Assembly (NCBI GenBank): GCA_026710105.1
Contig: JAPORR010000056.1
Location: forward strand, 1-55,659
DNA length: 55,659 bases
Direction: 5' to 3'
DNA from: Alphaproteobacteria bacterium
GTDB taxonomy: Bacteria > Pseudomonadota > Alphaproteobacteria > Bin95
The notes below the pieces were generated by a model. That model saw only the letters and a list, made by a program, of their open reading frames with translations, did not search any database and was not told where the DNA came from. Positions 38,925-46,030 of this stretch are shown piece by piece. Positions within the stretch are counted from its first letter, which is position 1; each line of letters begins with the position of its first letter. A program made the position numbers and the translations under genes.

Positions 38925-39152
38925 CAGGTCGTTCCCGCGATTCAGTCCGTCGTTTGATTATGCCGGCCGGACCGGTCAAGCCGCGCCACGTCTCAATCCA
39001 CGCCGTTGGGTCCGCGACGCGCCCGCATCACGAGCTGTGCAGGTGGTGACCAGCCACCCTGTGGAGACGAGCAGGGCGGGCTACGCGCGGGCGTGCCCGT
39101 CCAGTCGTTTGAGCCGACGACCAACGGCCGGGCCAGTCTACCGCGCGCCGTG
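38925..39152. other. Gene-free stretch before the neck gene
   Basis: Together with the promoter and hairpin this makes a gap of 385 bases (38781-39165). Open frames exist but are Arg-rich, without a ribosome site, and look like chance frames of GC-rich DNA. The one distinctive item is 38990-39018: GTCTCAATCCACGC, ten bases, then GCGAC, resembling the end of a type I CRISPR repeat (see findings). Confidence 0.5.
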
Positions 39153-39153
39153 C

Positions 39154-39159
39154 TAGAGT
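39154..39159 (+). promoter_or_regulatory. TAGAGT -10-like box, leaderless-type start
   Basis: TAGAGT ends 6 bases before the ATG at 39166; no Shine-Dalgarno sequence. It sits in the 11-bp palindrome CTAGAGTCTAG. Rightward transcription restarts here after a leftward cassette. Confidence 0.5.
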
Positions 39160-39165
39160 CTAGTC

Positions 39166-39573
39166 ATGGCCTCCGCCCGCGACCGTCGCCAAATCGCCGC
39201 CGCCGTTGATGGGCTGGAGCGGTTCACCGAGCGTGCGGTGATTCGCCTGACCCTCGACGTTCACGCCGGGCTCGTCCGCCGGACGCCCGTGGATACCGGA
39301 TGGGCGCGAGCGAACTGGATTCCGCGCGTCGGTCGACCGCAGGCGGCGCCGGTGGGCACGCCGCAGGACATCGGGCCGGCGACGCAGGCGACCTCGGCCG
39401 GGCGCTCGGGCGTGCTGGCGTATCGGCTCCCGCGCGGGTCGGTGTTTGTTTCTAACGCGGTCGATTACATTCAAGCGCTCAACGACGGCCACAGCCAGCA
39501 GGAGAGTCCGGGCTTCGTCCAGCGGGCCATCCAGTCCGCCGTCAACAACATCAACATCACGCCTGGAGCCTGA
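39166..39573 (+). CDS. Tail completion / neck protein (HK97 gp10-like)
   Basis: 135 aa. DVHAGLVRRTPVDTGWARAN followed later by YIQALNDGHSQQESPGFVQR and AIQSAVNN is the signature of the gp10/neck family (helix, TPVDTGxAR, then GHS...PxGFV). Such proteins cap the head-proximal tail end. The tail terminator gene follows at once. Confidence 0.8.
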   Translation: MASARDRRQIAAAVDGLERFTERAVIRLTLDVHAGLVRRTPVDTGWARANWIPRVGRPQAAPVGTPQDIGPATQATSAGRSGVLAYRLPRGSVFVSNAVDYIQALNDGHSQQESPGFVQRAIQSAVNNINITPGA

Positions 39574-39575
39574 CC

Positions 39576-40250
39576 GTGGCGGTGGACATCTCGGCGGTGC
39601 GGGACGTGGTGTACATCCGATTCATGGATAGGTTTGAGGGCGAGTACAACGCTCGGATTCGGCCGCCGCAAACCCCACTCCCCGCTCGCTTCATGCGGTC
39701 GTTCAAGGAAGGGGGGCGGCTCTCCCTGTCCGGCGAGATTGGCCCCCAGCCGAACGACATGGATTTCTGGGTGCGACTCGTGCTGCGTCACAACGGGCGG
39801 CGACAGACATCAATGGGGCGGGCGCCAAAGCGCCGATTCCGCACCGATGGCAGTATCATCTTTGCCGTTTTCGTCCCGCTCCAGTCTAACAACCAAGCGC
39901 CGATTCTCGACGTGGACACCGCGATGGGTGCGGCGTGTGCGGTGTTCGACTCGATGCGGCTAGAGTCGGAGGCGGTGTTCTGGGATGCGCGGCCGGGGCT
40001 GATTGCGCGGACGGGCCGCGAGGCACTGAAAGTGCCGTGGACGCAAGAGCGGTGCCGGATGGCCGAAGAAGCGGATGATTTCGACGCCGCCGACCCGAGC
40101 ACCTGGTCCGACGAATACAAGTGCTGGTGCATTCCCCCCGACGCCCCACTTATCACCACCTACGGCGCCGTGCCCCGCGAGGAAGCGCCGGAGGGGCAGT
40201 GGCTCCCGGCCGTCGTCGAGGTGCCATTCTCCTACGACGAGATGGCCTGA
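39576..40250 (+). CDS. Probable tail terminator protein
   Basis: 224 aa, GTG start two bases after the neck gene. Residues 1-135 show the alpha/beta pattern of tail terminators (IRFMDRFEGEYN, then DFWVRLVLRHNGRRQTSMGR, GSIIFAVFVPLQSNNQ, DTAMGAACAVFDSMR). A C-terminal extension (EEADDFDAADPSTWSDEYKC) is unusual. Order neck-terminator-tube supports it. Confidence 0.65.
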   Translation: MAVDISAVRDVVYIRFMDRFEGEYNARIRPPQTPLPARFMRSFKEGGRLSLSGEIGPQPNDMDFWVRLVLRHNGRRQTSMGRAPKRRFRTDGSIIFAVFVPLQSNNQAPILDVDTAMGAACAVFDSMRLESEAVFWDARPGLIARTGREALKVPWTQERCRMAEEADDFDAADPSTWSDEYKCWCIPPDAPLITTYGAVPREEAPEGQWLPAVVEVPFSYDEMA

Positions 40251-40308
40251 CGTGACTTGGCGTGACGCGACGCAGCGTGACGAGATTGCGACAAGACACG
40301 ACATGGCG
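40249..40308. repeat. Degenerate pentanucleotide tract (GACNN), copy 1
   Basis: GAC (or one-base variants GGC, AGC, GAT) recurs every 5 bases at 40249, 40254, 40259, 40264, 40269, 40274, 40279 and 40284, then with a one-base slip at 40290, 40295, 40300 and 40305. It fills the space between the terminator-protein stop and the stop of the convergent leftward gene. Confidence 0.85.
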
Positions 40309-40318
40309 GGTTAGGTTG

Positions 40319-40777
40319 TCAGAGACTATTCCATAAAGTATCTGCGGCCTCCACCTGCGCGTCAGACAGCGCAAGCCTGTATCGGCCAAGCCACGCGCGC
40401 AGATCCGCCTTCGCTTGCAATCGAAGTTCGGTATGCCCTTCTTCCGTATCGGCGAGAATGTAGCCGCCGCCGTCTTTTCGCTTTTCGAGTGGCGACAGCA
40501 GCATCGGGCCGACTTCCAGTTGAATGTCTCCGCCTTCGGCGATATCGACTGTCTCAATCGCTTCGCGGCGGATGCGGATGCGCGTGAACTGGCGTGCTTG
40601 CCATAACCGATACTTGCGGGCGGCTTCTGAATCGTCCCAGTCGAACCAGTGATGTGCGGGATGATTCGGTGATTGAGCGACCTGTAGAAACCCCTCCGCA
40701 GTGAATTCGCCAAACTCTACAATGTGCGCACGGACAATCTCGGCGCGTATTTCTGGCGTGTACTGTAACTTGCTCAT
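40319..40777 (-). CDS. Conserved phage hypothetical protein on a leftward cassette
   Basis: 152 aa from MSKLQYTPEIRAEIVRAHIV (AAGGAG before the ATG). NHPAHHWFDWDDSEAARKYR followed by LWQARQFTRIRIR and a helical end (LRAWLGRYRLALSDAQVEAA) is a family seen in many phages and prophages; its role is unknown to me. DNA is more AT-rich than the late genes around it. Both ends are bordered by GACNN pentanucleotide tracts. Confidence 0.75.
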   Translation of the reverse strand: MSKLQYTPEIRAEIVRAHIVEFGEFTAEGFLQVAQSPNHPAHHWFDWDDSEAARKYRLWQARQFTRIRIRREAIETVDIAEGGDIQLEVGPMLLSPLEKRKDGGGYILADTEEGHTELRLQAKADLRAWLGRYRLALSDAQVEAADTLWNSL

Positions 40778-40796
40778 GGTGTACTCCTTGATGACC

Positions 40797-40884
40797 GACG
40801 TGACTCGACGCGACACGACACAGCGTGACGTGACTTGACCCGACTTGATCCAACCGGACCCAGCACGACGAGACAGAACGCGAC
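40797..40884. repeat. Degenerate pentanucleotide tract (GACNN), copy 2
   Basis: Eighteen consecutive units in exact 5-base phase from 40797 to 40882; the core is GAC thirteen times and AGC, AAC or GAT in the others. It fills the whole gap between the start region of the gene at 40777 and the stop of the next leftward gene at 40892. Confidence 0.9.
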
Positions 40885-40891
40885 CGACGCT

Positions 40892-41626
40892 CTACAGCCT
40901 CGACTCTACTTCCGCATCAAACTCCGCCAACAATTCTGCCGATTCCAAATCAAACGGCACTGGTGTCTTGATGGCGGCCCATTGCGCGTCAGCGTCTAGC
41001 AGCGTATCGGGGATTGTGTTTGCCGGAGCAAACGTTCCCGCGCTGCCTTTCCCCTTCTCTTGTCGTTCGTCACCGATACCGCAAATCGTCCCTGCATTGG
41101 CCAGTAGCGTCAGAATCTCTTTTTTCGATAGAGACAACTTGGCAAACTGGATGCGTATCTCCGTCGCCCACTCGGCAAAGTACGGGCGGGTGCGAACATC
41201 GGGAGTCCGGTTGATGTCCGCCGAACGCATGATGGTCATGCGCAACCTCGGAATGCCGTAAATCGGTACATATTCGTCAGGGATAAATACCAGTCGAGAT
41301 ACGTCTGTTTTCCGAATCCCTGGGGTCATAAGCGCCGCCGTGCCCATCGCCGCCTTGATCGACATGGCGGGAAACCGGACGTGAGAGCGAGGATGCCAGC
41401 CGCGATCAACGTACATCGCATCGCGGTATTCGGTGCGTGGGTCGTGCTTGATAAGTTTGCGTTCGGCAAGCGTCTTCTTTTGGGCGCCAATCAATAACTG
41501 ACGCCTTGCCTTCGCCGACATGCGATTGATGTACAACCCAGTGCGACCCACGAGACGGACGTTGATCTCGTCCATCTTGAGCGGGGGGATGCTGATTACA
41601 TCGGGGGCTTTCTTGGCTGTCGCCAT
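40892..41626 (-). CDS. Phage protein of the 'LMHN...GxGDxR' family, divergent member
   Basis: 244 aa from MATAKKAPDVI (GGAGG before the ATG). INVRLVGRTGLYINRMS opens the fold; FPAMSIKAAMGTAA, RTRPYFAEWATEIRIQF and GIGDERQEKGKGSAGTF match, in order, IPEGAIRSMIETGA, RTRARFEPWGCTFRLD and GLGDWRPEKSGSHGRF of the gene at 43762. An acidic C-terminal tail follows. The family is common in phages, function unknown. The final glycine-rich loop and alternating strands/helices recall RAMP (Cas7-like) folds; this is inference. The gene is AT-richer than its neighbours. Confidence 0.75.
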   Translation of the reverse strand: MATAKKAPDVISIPPLKMDEINVRLVGRTGLYINRMSAKARRQLLIGAQKKTLAERKLIKHDPRTEYRDAMYVDRGWHPRSHVRFPAMSIKAAMGTAALMTPGIRKTDVSRLVFIPDEYVPIYGIPRLRMTIMRSADINRTPDVRTRPYFAEWATEIRIQFAKLSLSKKEILTLLANAGTICGIGDERQEKGKGSAGTFAPANTIPDTLLDADAQWAAIKTPVPFDLESAELLAEFDAEVESRL

Positions 41627-41760
41627 GGCGGATTCCTCCATCGCGCGATTGCATGGAGAGAGTGCATGGCGTACCGTGCGGACTCTCTCGACGAGACGGC
41701 CGGGGAGCGGAGGCAACCGCGTTGATCCGGCCGATATCTCAACACTACGTCGGACGGTGG

Positions 41761-41766
41761 TAAAAT
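41761..41766 (+). promoter_or_regulatory. Candidate -10 (TAAAAT) for the tail tube gene
   Basis: TAAAAT lies 37 bases before the ATG at 41804, which has a proper site (AGGAGAGAACGC). No clear -35. It restarts rightward transcription after the leftward cassette and would feed the abundantly needed tube protein. Confidence 0.4.
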
Positions 41767-41803
41767 GTCAATGGAAAATTCCTAACACCATAGGAGAGAA
41801 CGC

Positions 41804-43462
41804 ATGAGCGCCGTCGATGCCAATACCATTCAACTCGCAGTCGCGCGACAGACCGCCCTCGGTGTGCGTGCTTCCGCCGGGGTCCGACAGCTCGAACCGA
41901 ACTCTGACCCGGCCCCCACCTTCGCGCCGGACATCACCAAGATTGCCCGGACGCCGATTTCCCGACGCCTGTCTCGACGCAAGGGCACGCCGACCGCACT
42001 GGCGGCCAACGTCTCGTTCGGTGAGGACATCACCTACTCGTCGCTCCCGTATTGGCTGGAGGCCGCGCTGTACTCGACTTGGCGCAATGGTCAAGAGCGG
42101 CTGATGGACCCGGACAGCGTCGCGGCGGGCTTCACGTTTCCCAACAACTCGTTCAACGCGGGCGCTATGGCGCGCCTAACCGCGAAGCTGCCTCCCAATC
42201 GGGGATTGCTCTGGGCGGAGGGCTTTACCAGCGCACGGAACAACGGCCTCAAGCTGCGCGCAGGGGCTGTCACTGCAAACACGATTCCCGCCACCGACGC
42301 GGATGCGGCTTCGACCGCGCTCGTAGCAGAGCCCGCGCCCGCTGATGCGCGGATATCGCTTGCCGGATTTCGTCTGGCGGGGGCTGGGCAGCAGACCTGG
42401 GCATGGGACGAAGACTCCCGCCTTGCGACCCTGACCGGCGCTGCGAATGCCGTCTCGAATGGCATGGGACTTGGCGAGGGGCTGGTGAACGACGGGCAAG
42501 CGGCTAATCGGAACAAGCCACTGTCGGTCGGTCAGACCGTGCACATCGGCTCCATTCTCGCTGACGGTGGCGCGCTCGGGCGGGGACTGCGCATCGAAGG
42601 CAATGGCGGGAGCGCCGGCGTGACCGGCTTCGCTCGGCTGGTCCGATTCGAGGAAAATTCGCTTATCTTCGACCGCGTGGATACGGCGCTGCAAATGAAC
42701 TTTGCGCTTCCGAGCACGCCCGCCAACGTCATCGACATCCTGTTCGGCGACTTCCTCACCGACGAGGCAATCGACGACGACTACTACGCGCGCCACCTGC
42801 ATACCCTGGAGCTCGTCTCGCCCGACCTCGAAGGCGAGGACGCGGCGACGGCCGACGATGGCTACGAGTACGCGGAGGACCAAGTGGTAGCCACGCTCGG
42901 GCTCAATTTCCCGCTCGAAGACAAGGCCACCATGACGGTGAACCTCGTCGGCACGGACATCAGCCCGCCTTCCACCGTGCGGAGTGCGGGCTTCGACAGC
43001 CAAGCCGAGCCGCTGCACACCGAGGCCTACAACACGGCCTCGGACTTCGCCCGGCTTCGGCTGACCGACGAGAATGACGAGCTGCTGACCGAGGACTTCA
43101 CGGCGGTCACCATCAACGTCAACCCGCAGTCCGGCACCGAATCCGTGCTTGGCCAGCTCGGCCCCCGATTCCTCAACCGCGGCATCCTCCAGTGCGACAT
43201 CGACGCCACCGTGATATTCGCGGACGACGGGATTCCGAGGGCGATTCGGGACAACGAAACCACGCGATTTGATTTGATTTCGAGGAACAACGACGGGGTG
43301 TTTGTCCTGGATCTGCCAAGCCAAACGCTCGGAGGCGGCGGCAGAGAATATCCGACAAATCAAAAAGTTACGCTCTCAACGACAGGTGAATCCTTCGAGG
43401 ATGAGACGTTCGGACGAAGCCTGATGTGCTCATTGATTCCTGCCCCAATCCCGATCACGTAG
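41804..43462 (+). CDS. Major tail tube protein
   Basis: 552 aa. AVARQTALGVRASAGVRQLE at the N-terminus, the strand pattern SFGEDITYSSLPYWLEAALY, repeated TVHIGSILADGG-type segments and LNFPLEDKATMTVNLVGTDI fit the Phage_tube_2 type of tail tube protein, which stacks as hexamers along the tape measure. The insertion at about 100-330 makes it longer than usual and may form surface domains. It follows neck and terminator, as expected. Confidence 0.75.
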   Translation: MSAVDANTIQLAVARQTALGVRASAGVRQLEPNSDPAPTFAPDITKIARTPISRRLSRRKGTPTALAANVSFGEDITYSSLPYWLEAALYSTWRNGQERLMDPDSVAAGFTFPNNSFNAGAMARLTAKLPPNRGLLWAEGFTSARNNGLKLRAGAVTANTIPATDADAASTALVAEPAPADARISLAGFRLAGAGQQTWAWDEDSRLATLTGAANAVSNGMGLGEGLVNDGQAANRNKPLSVGQTVHIGSILADGGALGRGLRIEGNGGSAGVTGFARLVRFEENSLIFDRVDTALQMNFALPSTPANVIDILFGDFLTDEAIDDDYYARHLHTLELVSPDLEGEDAATADDGYEYAEDQVVATLGLNFPLEDKATMTVNLVGTDISPPSTVRSAGFDSQAEPLHTEAYNTASDFARLRLTDENDELLTEDFTAVTINVNPQSGTESVLGQLGPRFLNRGILQCDIDATVIFADDGIPRAIRDNETTRFDLISRNNDGVFVLDLPSQTLGGGGREYPTNQKVTLSTTGESFEDETFGRSLMCSLIPAPIPIT

Positions 43463-43471
43463 CGGCTGAAT

Positions 43472-43497
43472 GACTCCGGGGCTTGCGCCCCGGAGTC
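43472..43497. terminator. Strong 11-bp hairpin after the tail tube gene
   Basis: GACTCCGGGGC (43472-43482) and GCCCCGGAGTC (43487-43497) pair perfectly around a TTGC loop, 10 bases after the stop codon. There is no T-run, but the stem is very stable. A terminator for the tube transcript is likely; being symmetric it could also act on leftward transcripts. Confidence 0.65.
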
Positions 43498-43501
43498 CCT
43501 C

Positions 43502-43760
43502 GCCGCGCCATGCCAGGCCGAGCCAAGCCCAGCCACGCCGTGCCAGGCCTTGCCGAGCCATGCCATGCCTCGAAGTCCTTGCCTTGCCATGCCGCGCCAG
43601 ACCCTGCCTTGCCCCGCCATAACCCGCCATGACCCGCCATGCCTCGAAGTCCCTGCCTCGCCCCGCCCAGCCTAGCCACGCCATGCCACGAAGTCCTCGC
43701 CGCGCCATGCCGAGCCCAGCCGAACCAAGCCTTGCCGAGCCTTGCCATGCCTTGCCCAGC
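43502..43760. repeat. Degenerate pentanucleotide tract (GCCNN), copy 2, with TCGAAGTCC breaks
   Basis: About 50 units of GCC plus two free bases in 5-base phase. The phase slips three times, each time at CGAAGTCC embedded in GCCATGCC(T/A)CGAAGTCC (near 43567, 43641 and 43688), so the tract is built of super-units. It spans the entire gap between the tube gene hairpin and the stop of the convergent leftward gene (43762). Any frame through it reads as chance Trp/Gly/Arg/Ala/His peptide. Confidence 0.9.
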
Positions 43761-43761
43761 C

Positions 43762-44355
43762 TCACAACACCTTCACTTCCGCTACCTCAAACCGCCCGTG
43801 ACTCCCTGACTTCTCCGGGCGCCAGTCACCGAGGCCGATGCGTCGGCCGCCGATATCTAGCCACGTCTCCAGTTGCTCGCGGTCCACAAGCTCGTCGTCA
43901 CAGTCGAGCCGGAACGTGCAACCCCAGGGCTCGAATCGAGCGCGGGTGCGCAACACGCGAGCTTTCCCCACCACGACCCCGACCGTGAACTGGGACGCTT
44001 TGCCGAGTTCCTCGGCCGTTGTGCCCATACCCTGGTCGTAATCGAACGCAGTCACCTTCTCGACCACCAGCCCCTCGCGGACTTGCGGTCCCTGCTTGAG
44101 CTTCCGTGCCCCCGTCTCGATCATTGATCGGATGGCTCCTTCCGGGATTGTCGGCGCTCCGTCCATGTCGAGCCAAAGACTGGTCTGGCATTCGAGCTCG
44201 GCAAGTCGCTTGTCGTCGGCCTCGGTGCGGTTGCTCCCACGCTTCCGGGCAATCTGCGCCTTTTCGAGGTTGGCTGGTGAACGGGTGTCGAGTCCAGCCG
44301 CGCCGTTGTGCATGATGAGTCCGCCAAGACCCTTGATGGTGACTTCGTATCGCAT
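43762..44355 (-). CDS. Phage protein of the 'LMHN...GLGDWRP' family
   Basis: 197 aa. EVTIKGLGGLIMHNGAAG at the N-terminus, KRGSNRTEADDKRLAELECQ and SLWLDMDGAPTIPEGAIRSM in the middle, and GLGDWRPEKSGSHGRFEV near the end are characteristic of a family common in actinophages and other phages of GC-rich hosts. No function is assigned. A divergent paralogue lies at 40892-41626. RAMP-like fold is suspected from the terminal glycine-rich loop. It overlaps the HNH reading frame upstream by 235 bases; family similarity from residue 1 fixes this start. Confidence 0.85.
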   Translation of the reverse strand: MRYEVTIKGLGGLIMHNGAAGLDTRSPANLEKAQIARKRGSNRTEADDKRLAELECQTSLWLDMDGAPTIPEGAIRSMIETGARKLKQGPQVREGLVVEKVTAFDYDQGMGTTAEELGKASQFTVGVVVGKARVLRTRARFEPWGCTFRLDCDDELVDREQLETWLDIGGRRIGLGDWRPEKSGSHGRFEVAEVKVL

Positions 44356-44654
44356 TGTCGGATTGCCTCTCTGAATATGCTGGTGAACTGCCAGATATCC
44401 CCGCCACCCTCGCGCACGAATCTGCGCAGCGTGGTGGCAAGGTCATGGCAGGGCTGACACAAGCTGGTGAGGTCGTCCGGCGTGCATTCCGTATGGTCCA
44501 TGTACGGCGGCGACAACTGGCCTCCGGCCCAATGGTGCCCGCCCTTGGTGGCCATGCGGTCACCGCAGAACTGGCAGACGCCACGAGACCGTGCGCGAGC
44601 CTTGTCGCTCGCCACGTAGAAAAGAGGGCCATACGGTTTGATAGACTTAGACAT
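44121..44654 (-). CDS. HNH-type zinc-finger nuclease candidate with overlapping tail
   Basis: 177 aa as read. Residues about 26-75 hold CQFCGD, HHWAGG, DHTEC and LCQPCHD, a Cys4 zinc frame around an H-rich centre as in HNH endonucleases. From about residue 100 the frame overlaps the next gene for 235 bases, and its composition (Ser/Thr/Pro/Arg) looks like a chance frame. The true protein may be shorter through a frameshift or sequence error, or the tail is real but unselected. The ribosome site is GAGGAG. A 10-bp hairpin lies in its leader. Confidence 0.6.
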   Translation of the reverse strand: MSKSIKPYGPLFYVASDKARARSRGVCQFCGDRMATKGGHHWAGGQLSPPYMDHTECTPDDLTSLCQPCHDLATTLRRFVREGGGDIWQFTSIFREAIRQCDTKSPSRVLADSSCTTARLDSTPVHQPTSKRRRLPGSVGATAPRPTTSDLPSSNARPVFGSTWTERRQSRKEPSDQ

Positions 44655-44680
44655 GCGGTCGGCTCCTCATCAGCCGTTTA

Positions 44681-44712
44681 GCCTCGGTTGGGGCGGCAAC
44701 CTCAACCGAGGC
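44681..44712. promoter_or_regulatory. 10-bp perfect inverted repeat in the leader of the HNH gene
   Basis: GCCTCGGTTG (44681-44690) and CAACCGAGGC (44703-44712), 12-base loop. It lies between promoter-like TATAGT boxes on the minus strand (about 44725-44716) and the HNH ribosome site, so the transcript would fold here. It may attenuate or stabilise the message, or be an operator. Confidence 0.6.
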
Positions 44713-44733
44713 ACGTACTATACTATAACGCAT
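44713..44733. promoter_or_regulatory. Divergent -10-like cluster
   Basis: The AT-rich run TACTATACTATAACG (44716-44730) in GC-rich surroundings gives TATAGT boxes leftward (HNH gene) and TATACT rightward (head genes from 44752). No good -35 is apparent for either. Confidence 0.4.
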
Positions 44734-44751
44734 TCGTGGATGCAAGCCTGA

Positions 44752-44982
44752 ATGCCCACCCCGCACCCCCGCTGGCTGCCACGCGCACCGTGCCCACCGC
44801 CTCCGCCGTCCACCTACCGGATGACGATAGGCCAACTTCGCCACGTACTCTGGCTTCACGGCGTGCGCGTGACGGAGGAGGCGCCGATACGGCAACTGGT
44901 CGATGTGTGGAACGCCACCTGGCGCACGGCTGTCGCCCCGCCCCACGCGCACCCCTGGGGCCATCGCCCGCGCCAAAGCTGA
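44752..44982 (+). CDS. Small hypothetical protein upstream of the minor head gene
   Basis: 76 aa. A Pro-rich N-terminus is followed by MTIGQLRHVLWLHGVRVTEE and APIRQLVDVWNATWRTAV, a helical segment. Its TGA overlaps the ATG of the minor head gene (TGATG), which is the main support. Initiation could also be at the internal ATG of MTIGQLRH (44821). Confidence 0.6.
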   Translation: MPTPHPRWLPRAPCPPPPPSTYRMTIGQLRHVLWLHGVRVTEEAPIRQLVDVWNATWRTAVAPPHAHPWGHRPRQS

Positions 44983-46016
44983 TGCCTACCCGCCGCTTCA
45001 CCACCCGCGCCATCATGGAGTCGCGCTACGACCGCGCCGAGCGCCTCCTGCTCGCGGCAGCGGTGCGCTCGGTGCTGGCCGCCCGTGCCGCGCTCCCCGG
45101 CGAGCGGGCACTGGCCGAGGCGTTTGCCACGGGCAACATCGAGCCGGCGGTGGAGGCGAGCGCGCAGGCTGCGGCACGGGTGATTGCGCAGGCGTCGTTC
45201 GATGTGTACCTGGACTCCGGGCGCCGCACGGCACGGCTGCTGGAGGAGGCGCTGAATAAGCCAGTCCGCAAGCAAGAGGACGCCGACCCGGACGCGCTGC
45301 CGGTGGCGCCCGCCGGGGCCGCAGCCGTCGTCATCGACTTCGACGCGGTCAACGACTTCGCCATCGCCCGCCACGCCGCGAATCGCCTGGAGCGCGTGCG
45401 CGAGTGGACGGACGACCAGCGCACCATCGCGCAGCGCACCATCGCCGAGGGCATCGAGGAGGGCACCAACCCCCGGGCGCAAGCACGCCGATTCCGCGCC
45501 TCGACCGGCCTCACCGCTCGCCAGCACGCCGCCGTGGCCAACTACCGCCGTCTCCTCATGCGCGCGCACGAGGGCGACCTGGAGAGCATGACGCGCGCGC
45601 TCCGTGACCGCCGGTTCGATGCGTCGGTGCGGCGCTCGGCCCGCACCGGCCAGCCACTCACTCGCGCCCAGATTGCCCGGATGGTGGAGCGCTACCAAGA
45701 CCGCTACATCAAGTACCGGGCGGAGGTGGTGGCGCGCACCGAAGCGCTCGGAGCCGTCAACGCCGGGAGCTACGATGCGCAACGGCTCGCGGTGCAGGAG
45801 GGCGTGGTCGAGCGAGACGCCATCACGCGCGAATGGGTGGCGGCACGTGATGACCGCGTGCGCGACACACACGTTGAGGTGAACGGTCAGCGGGTCGGCG
45901 TCGATGAGCCGTTCATCGTCGGCGGGGCGCAGATGATGTTCCCCGGCGACCCGAGCGGCCCGGCGCGCGAGGTCGTGTCTTGCAGATGTACGCTCGTCAG
46001 CTCGATTCGCCTATAG
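44982..46016 (+). CDS. Minor head protein (Mu gpF/SPP1 gp7-like)
   Basis: 344 aa from MPTRRFTTRAIMESRYDRAE. A helical N-terminus (RLLLAAAVRSVLAARAALPG) and the MuF-type C-terminal domain (YRAEVVARTEALGAVNAGSY, then REWVAARDDRVRDTHVEVNG, and DPSGPAREVVSCRCTL) are diagnostic: the RDxH and final CRC motifs are the family mark. The protein enters the procapsid with the portal. Here it is 20 kb away from the portal gene but adjacent to protease, scaffold and capsid. Confidence 0.9.
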   Translation: MPTRRFTTRAIMESRYDRAERLLLAAAVRSVLAARAALPGERALAEAFATGNIEPAVEASAQAAARVIAQASFDVYLDSGRRTARLLEEALNKPVRKQEDADPDALPVAPAGAAAVVIDFDAVNDFAIARHAANRLERVREWTDDQRTIAQRTIAEGIEEGTNPRAQARRFRASTGLTARQHAAVANYRRLLMRAHEGDLESMTRALRDRRFDASVRRSARTGQPLTRAQIARMVERYQDRYIKYRAEVVARTEALGAVNAGSYDAQRLAVQEGVVERDAITREWVAARDDRVRDTHVEVNGQRVGVDEPFIVGGAQMMFPGDPSGPAREVVSCRCTLVSSIRL

Positions 46017-46018
46017 GC

Positions 46019-46024
46019 TACACT
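46019..46024 (+). promoter_or_regulatory. TACACT -10-like box, leaderless-type start
   Basis: TACACT ends 6 bases before the ATG at 46031; no Shine-Dalgarno sequence. Confidence 0.45.
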
Positions 46025-46030
46025 CTACGT

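Noticed and set aside
38830-39156. 108-codon plus-strand frame in the 38781-39165 gap
   Set aside because: It would start inside the conserved leftward promoter, has no ribosome site and is Arg/Pro/Ser-rich like chance frames.
9276-43760. Pentanucleotide tracts as CRISPR arrays
   Set aside because: No repeat-spacer alternation; period is 5 bases and units are degenerate.
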